Source: Bin5 sp965220715 (lineage in GTDB: Bacteria; Chloroflexota; Anaerolineae; Caldilineales; Caldilineaceae). From it: DNA of 64,000 bases. Positions 31,039 through 40,626 of this stretch are shown piece by piece; position 1 is the first letter of the stretch; each line of letters opens with the position of its first letter. The DNA lies in assembly GCA_965220715.1 (NCBI GenBank), contig OZ244843.1:3348001-3412000 (forward strand), in the 5' to 3' direction. The translations under genes and the position numbers were made by a program. The notes under the pieces were generated by a model that saw only the letters and a program-made list of their open reading frames with translations, did no database searches and was not told the DNA's origin.

Positions 31039-33078
31039 TCAGCGTCTGGTCTCATCCACCCAGTAGTAGAACTCTGCCTCATTGGCAGACTGGATATGGA
31101 AACCTCGCTTGGCCACATTGCCAAGACCCTCATTCACGATCAAGGGATTCTGTAGCGGATCAGCTGCCGAAATCCAGAAGTAGTTGTCGCGGAAAATCGC
31201 AATCATCTCCCCCCAGATCCGCTCGTGATCAGCCGCCTTCGATGTCGCGAAGAGCTCGGCCTGCAATCTGCGCAGGTCCTTGTAGGACTGCGGCGGCTCG
31301 ACACCCACAATCAGGGGATCGGTCTCATTGGAGTTATCCGCCGCCTCTTTGCCTCCGCCCAGGTTCCACTCATACCACGCCATCCACAGGGGGGCGTAGT
31401 GGCGCTGCCAAGCCTGGCCAATATAGTCGCCGCCCTCGTGCCACGGCCAGCGCGGATAGTGTGCCCACCAGACCATCGCCTGCGTCTGATTGGCGCCTGC
31501 CTGGGTCAGGAACAGGTTCTGCTCCAACTGCTTGACGGTCGTGCAGATGCCAATCTCATTCCAGTTCTGCGCCACGATCTCGGCTGTCGGCAGAGATTCG
31601 CCCGTGAACGGGGTGAAATTGAACTGGATCTCGATAGGCAGACCACTTGGCGTGAGTCGGCAGCCGTCCTCGTCGCGCTGGTCCAAACCCAGCGAATCCA
31701 GGATGGCCTCAGCCTGCTCTACGTCTGAGGTCGGGTCCATGGTTTCGGGCGGTGCTGCCAGCCCGGAGTAGACGGCGTCGATAATTGTCTCGCGGTCAAC
31801 CGCGTAAGAGAGCGCCTTGCGGAACTCTACTTCGTTGATAACTTCCTGCCACCCCTCGTCGGCGTAGGTCATGTTCAGGTAGATTTCCCCTGTCGAGGCG
31901 TGCATATCCAGCACAACTACCTCATAACCCTTGTCTTCCGCATTTTGCACATAGAGAGCCATGTCGGCCGGGTTGACGCCGCGGCGCACCATGTCTGCCT
32001 CACCCGCAATGATCTTCAAGGTGGCGGCATTAACGTCCGGCACAATTGAGATCTGCAACCGGTCGATATATGGCATTTGCTGTCCCCACTCGTCCACCTT
32101 CCAGTAGTAGGGATTTCGCTCCATCACGGCCTGCGTTTCGCCCATCTCTGTCAAAATGTAAGGGCCAAGCGTTGGCATGCCCGTTTCATGCTGCCGATTG
32201 ACACTATTGAAAATGCCGTACAAGCGATTCCACTCACCAGCCTCGAATCCATGCTCGTCGAGCAACGCCGCCAACTCATCCGCATCGGCGAAGTCGCCAT
32301 GGAACTTCTTCAGGTAATCGCTGTCGGTAAAACGGTGCGGACCGCCCCCGTATGTGAAGAGGCCGGGCCAACCGCCATAGGGCGCGTCGTATGTGATCTT
32401 AAAGGTGTAATCGTCGATCACCTCCAGCTCACCGACATTGCCGGTCGGCGTGTTGCCCGCACGCCAGGAGCTACCGACAATAGGCGTGAGAGTCTCGTTA
32501 TGCAGGATATGATCCCAGTAGAACAGGATGTCCTCGGTATCAAAGTCTGCGCCGTCCGAAAACTTCATGCCTTTGCGCATGTGGAAAGTGAATTCCTTAT
32601 CGTCGGCACTGATCTCCAGGTCGAAGATGTTGCCAGTCATCGTGGCAAAGTCATGCGCAATATCCTCGGTTTCCACCCAGGGCTCGTTAGAAATCCAACC
32701 GGCGTCATGGCCGATCGTGCCGGCGTCAAAGTCTAGCAGGCGCAACGTGCCGCCGTACTCGCCCCGCTCCATTACTGCTTGCCAATCGGGAATACGATTG
32801 TTGCCGACCACCGGATTGACCGGGAGACGCTCATCAACAGGGGCCAGTTCACCGGCTGCAACGCGGGCCGCCAACATGGGCGCTTCACAGAAACTCATCC
32901 CTGCAGCCTGGGACTCGAGGCAGCTCTCATAGGAAGATGAGGGCATGGCCTCTTCCGACGTGTCGGCGGCTGCCGGCGCATCGACCGCGGCTTCTTCGGC
33001 CTCCTGCTGAGGCTGACAAGCCGCAAGCAGCGCGACCGCAGCGAAAACAACGAGCAGATAAATCAGGATTTTCCTCAT
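31039..33078 (-). CDS. Peptide-type ABC substrate-binding lipoprotein (SBP_bac_5)
   Basis: This 679-residue protein has signal peptide LVVFAAVALLAACQPQQ with lipobox LAAC (Cys about 21). The body shows the class-5 features FHMRKGMKFSDGADFDTEDI at about 165-185, then WKVDEWGQQMPYIDRLQI and KALSYAVDRETI. Class-5 proteins usually bind peptides, but also sugars, nickel or opines. It is longer than the usual 520-560 because of a C-terminal region and inserts. It is the first gene of the minus-strand cluster and would deliver its ligand to the two permeases. Confidence 0.9.
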   Translation of the reverse strand: MRKILIYLLVVFAAVALLAACQPQQEAEEAAVDAPAAADTSEEAMPSSSYESCLESQAAGMSFCEAPMLAARVAAGELAPVDERLPVNPVVGNNRIPDWQAVMERGEYGGTLRLLDFDAGTIGHDAGWISNEPWVETEDIAHDFATMTGNIFDLEISADDKEFTFHMRKGMKFSDGADFDTEDILFYWDHILHNETLTPIVGSSWRAGNTPTGNVGELEVIDDYTFKITYDAPYGGWPGLFTYGGGPHRFTDSDYLKKFHGDFADADELAALLDEHGFEAGEWNRLYGIFNSVNRQHETGMPTLGPYILTEMGETQAVMERNPYYWKVDEWGQQMPYIDRLQISIVPDVNAATLKIIAGEADMVRRGVNPADMALYVQNAEDKGYEVVVLDMHASTGEIYLNMTYADEGWQEVINEVEFRKALSYAVDRETIIDAVYSGLAAPPETMDPTSDVEQAEAILDSLGLDQRDEDGCRLTPSGLPIEIQFNFTPFTGESLPTAEIVAQNWNEIGICTTVKQLEQNLFLTQAGANQTQAMVWWAHYPRWPWHEGGDYIGQAWQRHYAPLWMAWYEWNLGGGKEAADNSNETDPLIVGVEPPQSYKDLRRLQAELFATSKAADHERIWGEMIAIFRDNYFWISAADPLQNPLIVNEGLGNVAKRGFHIQSANEAEFYYWVDETRR

Positions 33079-33433
33079 CGGGTCACTCCTTTGGACTGAT
33101 CGTGTGGAAGAAAACTGCTAAGGACATATTCTTAGGATCTGGTACGAATCGGCCTCCTTTGTTTTCATTGGGCAGGTTGCTGGCAAATATGAACCAGGGG
33201 GCTCTCACCTGTTCGCCATTCACCTTCCGGGAAGCTGAGAGTCTGGCGCGTGAATAATACGCGCAACATGTGTATAATGCAAACATATTAAATCTTTCCC
33301 GTCACGCTGTCAACCTGCCCCAAAGTGGCCAGGCCCCTCCGAAAGTTTGTTCGTGTCGAAACCGGCAGGGAGCAGGAAAACGTGGTATAGTCATTGGTAC
33401 AAAAGCCCGTATTCCACCTGAAGGGAATCCGAA
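33079..33433. other. Divergent intergenic region (355 bases)
   Basis: It separates the ABC cluster (minus) from the gene at 33434 (plus). It must hold the promoter of the cluster. I see no clear -10/-35 pair; AT-rich tracts occur near 33240-33300. The minus-strand leader contains AGGAGTGAC before the ATG at 33078. Confidence 0.3.
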
Positions 33434-33904
33434 GTGCCTATTCTGCTCGTCGTCATCATCTTTGCCTGTTTCATCGGCATCGTCCTCGCACTCATCACCC
33501 TCTCCCTCAATAGGATCAGCGGACGCGTCATTGAGCAGTACAGGGAAAAGCTCGACGACGCCAACGCAATTATGAATCAGGGCTCTCCTCCCGATTCATG
33601 GGTGGAAAAGTACCGGCAGCGGATTGGAGGGGAAGCGGATGAACTGCCCGGCACTTCGGAGGGGCGTATCACATTCAGCGCGATTGGCAGGGACGAATCG
33701 GCCGATAAGATTGGGGAGCAGGCCAGGCGGCAATGCAGGAAGAAGCTCAAAACGCTGATTTCGTTTATGGAAAAGGGGAACTTCTATGACGAAGACCAAA
33801 CACGCGAAATGGTGGTGAAAACGCTCAAAACCGAGTATGACAGGTGGGCCTCCTGCCATTGGGCAGACCTGATTCTGAGCGACGGCGCAGAGCGCAGTGA
33901 ATAG
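33434..33904 (+). CDS. Small single-TM protein
   Basis: This 156-residue protein has a TM helix at about 2-24 (ILLVVIIFACFIGIVLALIT) and then a soluble charged domain with DQTREMVVKTLKTEYDRWAS. The GTG start follows AAGGGAATCC. The orientation (plus) differs from both neighbouring clusters. It is not recognised as a known family. Confidence 0.55.
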   Translation: MPILLVVIIFACFIGIVLALITLSLNRISGRVIEQYREKLDDANAIMNQGSPPDSWVEKYRQRIGGEADELPGTSEGRITFSAIGRDESADKIGEQARRQCRKKLKTLISFMEKGNFYDEDQTREMVVKTLKTEYDRWASCHWADLILSDGAERSE

Positions 33905-33954
33905 CGGGCCCAGATAACCCTCAATAATGCGCGTTCCGAACCACCTCTCAGACC

Positions 33955-35160
33955 TCACGCAGGCTCGATTTCCACTGCGACGACATCCCGGCGCCCCACT
34001 TCAAGATCGACGCTGCACCACTCCATCCCCACCGCATCGATGTTGCCGACCGGTTCACCGTCTACCCGAACCACATGTCTTCCCGGCTTAATTCCGCCCA
34101 GTCTTAGAGTCGTTTGGTGTCGGTCACCGCTACGGTTCTCCAGGCCGAACCTAATTCTTGAGCCCTGCCGCGGAGCCTCGGAAGGGCCAAAAAAGGCGTC
34201 ACTCACAGTGATTGGCTGGTCAGCGGTGAAGCCGTCACGCTCCAGCAGCAAGTGCAATCGCTCCCCCCGCCTGATGAAGTGTAACCTTTGGCGCAACCCA
34301 TCCTGCGGCCACACTTTGAACCCGCCATCGGCCATTTCAAGCCGACCGCCGTAGGCAAACCAGCCGAAGAGTGGGTCGTCAGCCACAATAGTGGCCGCGG
34401 TGCGTAGCGCGGCCCCATAACCCAGCTCGATCTCGCCGTCGTAAGGTCAGCTGCCCCTGCCGTTGTCCTGCCTGATCCACATGCCGCTGTATTTTTCCGG
34501 CGTTATCGCCCAGCCCGACGCGCCGTCATTCTCCTTGCCTGGAAACCAGTACCCGTAGTTGGAGTCGGCCGTACCGGTATTCATCAGACACCATGAACTG
34601 GGGTAAGACGCATACCCTAGACGCAGGTAGGGGTAAGGATCCTCGGCGAAATAGAGCGCACAATCCACGAGCGCCCAGCCTCCCAACTGCGACATGTAAC
34701 TCAGCCCGTAACGCGACGAGTCGCCCCCGCGGTTGTCGCCTCCCCAAAGCGTGTACGACGGCTCCAGCCAGCCGCGCAACGCGATGTTGGCGTCAATCTG
34801 TTTGACCAGAAACTCATCAAAGTCACCCCGGCTGACTTCGGGATGCTCATACCACTGCTACTTGTACTTGTCATACCAAATTCGCGTATCAGGCTCCACC
34901 TTGCGCGTCAGACCGTACTTGGCGACAGCGTGGGAGGTCTCAAAGGCGGTCGTGTCAAAGGGATACTCGGAATCAAACGGATAGGGATCATCGTACACGA
35001 AATACTTGACCTTCTTCTCCCACTCACCCCGCAACCAGTCGGACCGCTCCTGCCATCCCTCGGCAGCCAGGGCATCAATCAGATCGACAATCAACATCTC
35101 ATTGTACAGACCAATGGGATCGCGGCCGTCTCGCCCGCAACTGCCATCCCCGACCCTTAA
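33955..35160 (-). pseudogene. Large CAZyme-like protein, interrupted by two in-frame stops and cut at its 5' end
   Basis: A single frame runs from about 35160 down to 33955 with TAG at 34858 and TGA at 34447. Protein-like sequence continues on both sides of each stop: KVEPDTRIWYDKYK before the TAG and QWYEHPEVSRGDFDEFLVKQ after; MWIRQDNGRGS before the TGA and PYDGEIELGYGAALRTAATI after. The middle (GGDNRGGDSSRYGLSYMSQL) and beta-sandwich-like C-terminus resemble carbohydrate-active proteins. The 5' end merges into repeats. Most likely a dead gene. Confidence 0.65.
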
Positions 35161-35349
35161 TGAGGCGAGCGAAGAGGTTTCTCACTATCCCCTATCCACT
35201 AGGCCCGCCTGCGGGCGCAGACGCCCTCCGCCGGCTCCGGCCCGCTAAGGCGTGCCTGCGCACCCTTCGCCGCTAAGGCGGCTCAGGGCTGGCGGTCGCC
35301 GCTCCGCAGGCGCCGCCAGGGGCTGTCGCCCATCTGGGCGGTCGGGCCT

Positions 35350-35401
35350 GCGGCCCTCCCTTGTGCGGGGGGATTCCCCCCGCAACGCCCCCCTCAAAAC
35401 C
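35350..35401. repeat. 52-bp palindromic repeat, unit 1
   Basis: It begins GCGGCCCTCCCTTGTGCG, has an inverted core GCGGGGGG/CCCCCCGC and ends in CTCAAAACC. Unit 2 at 35773 differs at two or three positions. Confidence 0.7.
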
Positions 35402-35772
35402 AGCGCCGAAATCCACCGCCTCCAACACGCCCCGCCAGCGCCGCACTAGGGCTCGTTGACGTTTGTCTGAACAGCGACTTCCGGGTGCAAATTACGCCTG
35501 ATCGTCGAAGGTCGGCGCAGTCACGCAAAGAAAATCCGATACGCCTTTGGTGTTCTCCGCGTCCCTCCGCGTCCTCCGCGGACAAAAAGGTGTTCTTCGC
35601 GACCCTTCGCGTGACTTCGCGGATCAATTGGTTTTGTCTATTTCAACATTCACGCGAGAAACATCCCTAACAGGCCTGCAGGCTTTCAGTTCTTGTTGAC
35701 ATCTGAACAGCCTTCCCAAAATGTCAACGGAACCTAGTCTCTGGCCACTATCCCCTATCCCCTGCAGTTCCC

Positions 35773-35824
35773 GCGGCCCTCCCTTGTGCGGGGGGATTCC
35801 CCCCGCAACACCCCCCTGAAAACC
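35773..35824. repeat. 52-bp palindromic repeat, unit 2
   Basis: It matches unit 1 over all 52 bases except CG to CA and C to G in the tail. CACTATCCCCTATCCCCT lies about 25 bases upstream of unit 2 (35747); a similar CACTATCCCCTATCC occurs upstream of unit 1 at 35183. Confidence 0.7.
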
Positions 35825-35918
35825 AAGAACGCAAAGAGCTTTCGCGTGCGAGTGGGGTTACTAAAAACTAAAAACCAGAAACTAAAAACTGTTCGATATA
35901 CGTATTACACACTGCCCC

Positions 35919-36749
35919 TCACCACATCACTCCGCCCCCGGAGTTGATGTCCTGACCGGTGACGTTGGCCGCATCCTCCGACGCCAGGAAAACGGCAATC
36001 GCCGCCGCGTCCTCCGGGCCGGCGCCTTTGTCGACAAGACCTTCATCTGCGCACCACCGTCCCGCCACGACAGCGTTGGGCCGCGGCTCCCGGTAAATGT
36101 TTCGCACCGCTTCCTCATCGAAAGAATCCCCGCGGTACTCGGCTCGCCCCCTTGCTAACTCAACGCCCCGCTCCTCATGAGAACCGGGGCAGATCGCGTT
36201 GACCGTGATGTTGTACCGTCCCACATCGGCCGCCAGCGTGCGCGTGAAACCAAGCACACCCATTTTTGAGGTGGCATACGGTGTTCGGTGCGAGAGAGGC
36301 TGCTTACCCGTACCGGAACTGAAGTTGATGACGCGGCCATAGCGCTTGCGGATCATTTCGGGCAGTGCATGCTTGCAGCCGAGAAAGGCCGAATCCAGGT
36401 TGACCGCCAGCGTCTGCCGCCACTCTGCCAGGCTCATCTGCCAAACATCTTTCGTGGGGCCGGCTATGCCCACCACATTGGCCAAAATATCGATCGTGCC
36501 AAAGCGGTCAATCGTCTGCTGTACCAACTGCCTGACCGGCTCTTCCTGCGAAACGTCGGTCTGACAGCAGAACGCCTGCCCTCCCACCGCGCGAATGCGG
36601 GCGCCAACCCCGCTATCCAATTCGTCGACGGGAAGAATGTCACAGACCGCAACCGCGGCCCCCTCCTCGGCAAAACGTACTGCAACCGCCTCGCCATGCC
36701 CCCGCCCCGCGCCCGTTACCAGGGCAACCTTTCCGTCCAATCTTCCCAT
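35919..36749 (-). CDS. Short-chain dehydrogenase/reductase
   Basis: This 276-residue classical SDR has TGAGRGHG (residues 12-19), Ser in INFSSGTG, and the catalytic Y-x-x-x-K in YATSK at about 158-162. The NNAG element is replaced by ANVVG. It ends GGGVMW. The ATG at 36749 has GGAGAAAAG upstream. It is the last gene of the sugar operon and would reduce or oxidise a sugar-derived carbonyl. Confidence 0.85.
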   Translation of the reverse strand: MGRLDGKVALVTGAGRGHGEAVAVRFAEEGAAVAVCDILPVDELDSGVGARIRAVGGQAFCCQTDVSQEEPVRQLVQQTIDRFGTIDILANVVGIAGPTKDVWQMSLAEWRQTLAVNLDSAFLGCKHALPEMIRKRYGRVINFSSGTGKQPLSHRTPYATSKMGVLGFTRTLAADVGRYNITVNAICPGSHEERGVELARGRAEYRGDSFDEEAVRNIYREPRPNAVVAGRWCADEGLVDKGAGPEDAAAIAVFLASEDAANVTGQDINSGGGVMW

Positions 36750-36779
36750 CGAAGACTTTTCTCCTTGTCGTTTCCTGCT

Positions 36780-37901
36780 CTATGACTGTCTCTTGACAAC
36801 CGCTTCGTCCAACTCCACGCCCAGCCCCGGCCCACTCGGCGGGATGATATAGCCATTCTCAAATCGAATCGGCTCTTTGAATAACTCCTGGTGGAGCTCG
36901 GCGCCGTTGTACTCCTGAATCAGGAAATTGGGCGAACAGGTATCAAGCTGTATGGCCGCCGCCGCCGCCACCGGCCCACAATACATGTGGGGGGCGATCA
37001 TGGCGTAATGCGCTTCGGCAATGCCGGCGATCTTCTTCGATTCCAGGATGCCTCCGCACTGCCCCACGTCCAGCTGAATAATCTGCGCCGCCTGCTTCCT
37101 GAGCAACTCAGCGAACTCGAACTTCGTTACCAGCCGCTCACCGGTTGCGATCGGAATGCTCGTATGCGCGGCAACGCGGGCCATTTCGTCGATGTTTTCG
37201 GGCGGTACCGGCTCCTCGAACCAAAACGGGTCGAACTCCTCCAATATCTTGGCAACGCGGATTGCGCCGGCCGTGCTGAACTGTCCGTGCGTCCCGATTC
37301 CGATCTCGAGGTCGTCACCCACCGCGTCCCGTATACACTGAAAGATCTTGGCAACATGCCGGATCATCTTCAAAGGATAATCGCGTGGCTGGGGAAAGAT
37401 TGGCGTAAAGGGATCGAACTTGCATGCCGTGTTTCCCTCTTCAACCAGCTTGATGGCGATTTCCCCAGCCTTTTCCGGGTTCTCCCAGATTCCTTCGGTC
37501 GGCATATAGGCGTAGGCGCGCAACTTCTCATGGAAGCGCCCACCCAACAGATTGTAGATGGGCTGACCGAGCGCTTTGCCGACGATGTCCCAGCAGGCCA
37601 TTTCGATCGCGCTCAGCGCCGGCGTCATGTCCAGACCGGGATTGCGATAGTCGTGACGCGAAGCAAACATTGTTTGCCACAGCTTCTCGATGTCGAAGGG
37701 GTTGGCGCCGACAACAAACTGCTCGCCCAAATCTTTGATCAGCCCGACCTGCGCGTCTAGGTTTTTCGCGTTCCCCGATGGCCGTTCACCCAGTCCGACA
37801 ATGCCCTCATCCGTTTTCAGCTGCACAAACAGCCACAGGCTCCCGCCGCGATAGGGCGGGATATTCCTGACTACGATGGTCTCTACTTCGACGATTTTCA
37901 T
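36780..37901 (-). CDS. Enolase-superfamily dehydratase (mandelate racemase/galactonate dehydratase-like)
   Basis: This 373-residue protein has the expected barrel features: ACKFDPF (Lys-x-Asp strand), FWFEEPVPPE (second metal Glu) and IATGERL (third metal Glu). The next strand, IQLDVGQCGG, fits the family. At the position of the first metal ligand, normally D-x-N or D-F-H-G-R, it reads GIGTHGQF, so the usual Asp is Gly and an Asp or Glu just before (EIGIG) might take over. Many sugar-acid dehydratases have this variant. It lies between the GH4 enzyme and an SDR. Confidence 0.8.
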   Translation of the reverse strand: MKIVEVETIVVRNIPPYRGGSLWLFVQLKTDEGIVGLGERPSGNAKNLDAQVGLIKDLGEQFVVGANPFDIEKLWQTMFASRHDYRNPGLDMTPALSAIEMACWDIVGKALGQPIYNLLGGRFHEKLRAYAYMPTEGIWENPEKAGEIAIKLVEEGNTACKFDPFTPIFPQPRDYPLKMIRHVAKIFQCIRDAVGDDLEIGIGTHGQFSTAGAIRVAKILEEFDPFWFEEPVPPENIDEMARVAAHTSIPIATGERLVTKFEFAELLRKQAAQIIQLDVGQCGGILESKKIAGIAEAHYAMIAPHMYCGPVAAAAAIQLDTCSPNFLIQEYNGAELHQELFKEPIRFENGYIIPPSGPGLGVELDEAVVKRQS

Positions 37902-38077
37902 TCCTTTCCCCCAATCAATGCCAATAGGCAGTTGGTCCGCCGGCACGTCGTCCTCTCACATGCCAACAAGAATGCGGAGGACGCCCTATCAGTTCCCAGA
38001 CGCGTCCCCCGCAGTCCCTCTATTTCGCAACCGTTAACCCCAACGTGCGTTACATGCTACAAAGAACGCAACACTTT

Positions 38078-39565
38078 TCAATCCGCCGCCACCGCCTCCT
38101 CGGCCCGGATCACCGGATCATCCCGGACAGGCGTCCTGCTGATACCATTGGCCTCCCAGCCCGCAGGCCAGCGGAAATACTCGTTCATTTCCCCGTTGAA
38201 ATCCTGACCCAGGATCGCGTCCAACGCCTCTTCCGCCTGCGCATAGGAGCGCGTTTCGTTGGCGTCAAGCAGCTCCCACAGCAGCAGCGCTCGATCTCCC
38301 GTCTTTATCGCCAGCAAGGTGCGCTCCAGAGAGAGTACCAGCGGCAATATCTGCGTGAGCATGATCTTGGGCGGCAGTGGATCGACCTGAATGCGGTGAA
38401 TTCCGTCCTTGTTCACCACCGCTGGTATTTCGACTACGATGTCGTCCGGCACGCCAGGCAACGCCCCTCTGTTGGGTACGTTCACCTGAAACCTGCCTTC
38501 ATTGTCATTGATAAGCGCGTCGATAATAGGCACCTGCTGCTCGATCGTCTTGTTCTTGCCCAGGTTCTCTACCAGGCTCGCATTCTGGTCTTGGGCGAGG
38601 CGAGCGATCTGTTCCACCTTCCGCTCCTGGTTGTCAACATACATCGGCCACGAGAGGTGCGAGCGCTGACCGCCCCAAGGCTCGCCGAACCAATAGCGCT
38701 TGGCATCGAAATCCTTGTGGTACCACCATCCGATGTACTTCATCCAGACCGTGTCGCCTAGCGGCATCAGTCCGTACATTCTGTACATATGCGCCGCGGC
38801 CCGCGACAGGTCGATCTCCCACGCCCGCGACAGCTCGCCTGACCAGCCTGTTCTGCCGGTTGGCAAACCCCTGCTGGCGGCTGTTTCCGCCCAATACTCC
38901 TCGCCCTTTGACTCAATCCATTCATCGATCAATGGATACGCGTCCTTGCCTTCGTATTCAAACTGCGTCAGCCAGATGTTATGGTTCAACCCTGGCGCCT
39001 GCCACGTGACCTTGGTATGGTCGATCTCGAGCATATTGCAGATGTCCCGGTATCCGTAATAGCCGTGGCACAGACCGCAAACCTTGACGTCGGTCTCACG
39101 GCCGATCGCGGTGCAGCCATCGTAGACCGGATTTCCCGACTGGATCAGCCAGGCGTCGGGGCAGATCTCTTCTATCTCGCGCGCTACTTCGAGAATGAAG
39201 GAGGAGTTGTAGAAGGAGTACTCCAGCGTGCCCGGCCCGTCCCAGTCGTAGCCGAATTTCTGAATCAGGTCGCGCGTTTCCAGGCCCGATCGGTAGGTCA
39301 CGACCGAGGCTGTATTTATTACGAAGTCGGCATCCTGCATGGCCTCGCGGCGGTCCAAGGTCTGGTCAAAAGTGATGTCCGCGCCCAACTCGTCGGCATA
39401 GCGTTCAGCCAGCCTATGAATCATCTGCAGCCGTTCGGCGTCTACATCCATGAAACTCACATGGCTGCCTCTCAGGCTCTCCGTCAGGCACAGATCCTTC
39501 ACTAGCCCCAGGGAGAATGTCGCGCTTCCGGCGCCTATTACCCCGATTTTGACTGCGGTTCCCAT
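38078..39565 (-). CDS. GH4-family glycosidase (alpha-galactosidase/glucosidase/glucuronidase type)
   Basis: This 495-residue protein has the NAD-binding start KIGVIGAGSATFSLGLVKDL, VINTASV, and a metal site in GLCHGYYG (Cys-His at about 181-182) with NHNIWL later. GH4 enzymes use NAD+ and Mn2+ to cleave glycosides by oxidation-elimination. The LCHG variant and length are within the family. It follows the two permease genes and would process the imported sugar. Confidence 0.85.
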   Translation of the reverse strand: MGTAVKIGVIGAGSATFSLGLVKDLCLTESLRGSHVSFMDVDAERLQMIHRLAERYADELGADITFDQTLDRREAMQDADFVINTASVVTYRSGLETRDLIQKFGYDWDGPGTLEYSFYNSSFILEVAREIEEICPDAWLIQSGNPVYDGCTAIGRETDVKVCGLCHGYYGYRDICNMLEIDHTKVTWQAPGLNHNIWLTQFEYEGKDAYPLIDEWIESKGEEYWAETAASRGLPTGRTGWSGELSRAWEIDLSRAAAHMYRMYGLMPLGDTVWMKYIGWWYHKDFDAKRYWFGEPWGGQRSHLSWPMYVDNQERKVEQIARLAQDQNASLVENLGKNKTIEQQVPIIDALINDNEGRFQVNVPNRGALPGVPDDIVVEIPAVVNKDGIHRIQVDPLPPKIMLTQILPLVLSLERTLLAIKTGDRALLLWELLDANETRSYAQAEEALDAILGQDFNGEMNEYFRWPAGWEANGISRTPVRDDPVIRAEEAVAAD

Positions 39566-39699
39566 TTTTTGTGCTCCTGTTCTGGATGTGCTGTGTTTTG
39601 TCAGACTGGAGGATAGTCAGAATAAAATGATATTGGGGAATGCCGGTGTGGACCTGGTACGCGATGTGTGAGGCGTGTACTCTTTCGCCAACTATGCAG
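39566..39699. other. Short gap
   Basis: 134 bases with no gene between the permease stop at 39700 and the GH4 start at 39565. No clear hairpin. Confidence 0.25.
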
Positions 39700-40581
39700 C
39701 TATCCCTTTACGGCACCCAGCCGGATTCCGTGAATGAAGTAGCGTTGCAGAAAAGGGTAGACGATAAGGATAGGCACCGTGGCGACGACGATGTTGGCGG
39801 CCCGAATCGACCGATCCGACAAATTGTAAATGTCTTCCATGTTGACTGTCAGGATCTGCAAATTCATGTCGACCACCACTGTACGCAGGAAGGTCATGAT
39901 CGGGTACTTGGAGTTATCCATAATCAGAACCATGCCGTCAAACCAGGCATTCCAGTGGAAAACCGCGGCGAAGAGAGTGAGCGTCGCCAGCGCCGGCACT
40001 GAAAGTGGCAGAAAGACGTAGTAAAGCGTACCCCAATAGGAGGCGCCATCGATGATCGCAGCCTCTTCCAACTCCTTCGGGATCCCGCGGAAAAAGTTCA
40101 TCAGCAGAATCACGTTCCAGATCGGCAGCGCGCCGGGCAAGACCAGCGCCCAAAGGCTGTTGAGCAGCCCCAGGTTGCGGATCACCATCCACCATGGGAT
40201 CAGGCCCCCATTGAACAGCATGGCGATCAGCACGATCCACATGAAAACCGAGCGCCCTTTCAACTCTTCAGACGACTTTGAAAGAGGATATGCTGCTAAT
40301 ATCGTCATCCCCATGTTGATGGACGTTCCCAACACCGTGCGAGTCACCGAGACCAGAAACGCTTTGTAGACCGGCCCCGCCTCCAGGATCTCAAGATAGT
40401 TCTGGAATGTCGCTCCCAGCGGCCACAGCGTGACAAACCCGCCCATGGAGGCGGCCCGATTGCTCAGCGAAATCGCGATTACATGCACCATGGGAAACAG
40501 GCAGGCCAGGCCGAAAAGAAACACAAAGAGATAGTTTCCTATGTCAAACAACCGGCTGGCCAAACTCTTTTCATGTATCAT
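39700..40581 (-). CDS. Sugar ABC transporter permease (LplC/MalG-like)
   Basis: This 293-residue protein has six TM helices and the coupling motif ELEEAAIIDGASYWGTLYYV (EAA loop). The end GAVKG is typical of carbohydrate uptake CUT1 permeases that use an unlinked shared ATPase. The ATG at 40581 has GGAAGA upstream; another frame start at 40608 is less likely. Confidence 0.85.
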   Translation of the reverse strand: MIHEKSLASRLFDIGNYLFVFLFGLACLFPMVHVIAISLSNRAASMGGFVTLWPLGATFQNYLEILEAGPVYKAFLVSVTRTVLGTSINMGMTILAAYPLSKSSEELKGRSVFMWIVLIAMLFNGGLIPWWMVIRNLGLLNSLWALVLPGALPIWNVILLMNFFRGIPKELEEAAIIDGASYWGTLYYVFLPLSVPALATLTLFAAVFHWNAWFDGMVLIMDNSKYPIMTFLRTVVVDMNLQILTVNMEDIYNLSDRSIRAANIVVATVPILIVYPFLQRYFIHGIRLGAVKG

Positions 40582-40626
40582 TGTTCTTCCAATGCCCGAC
40601 GTCAACAACCATATGAGTTGCCCCGT

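Larger units (their letters stand above)
35161..35918. repeat. GC-rich repeat region
   Basis: No gene. It holds two copies of a 52-base repeat (35350-35401 and 35773-35824) with an inner hairpin GTGCGGGGGGATTCCCCCCGCA. It also has a CCTCCGCG/CTTCGCG stretch at 35555-35620 and palindromic CCGCCAGG stretches. The frame at 35394-35627 (SAEDAEGRGEHQRR) is a well-known false gene made by such repeats. Confidence 0.6.

Noticed and set aside
35394..35627. Frame starting MIREVTRRVAKNTFLSAEDA on the minus strand
   Set aside because: It is made by CCTCCGCG/CTTCGCG repeats and is a well-known false gene in many genomes; no RBS.
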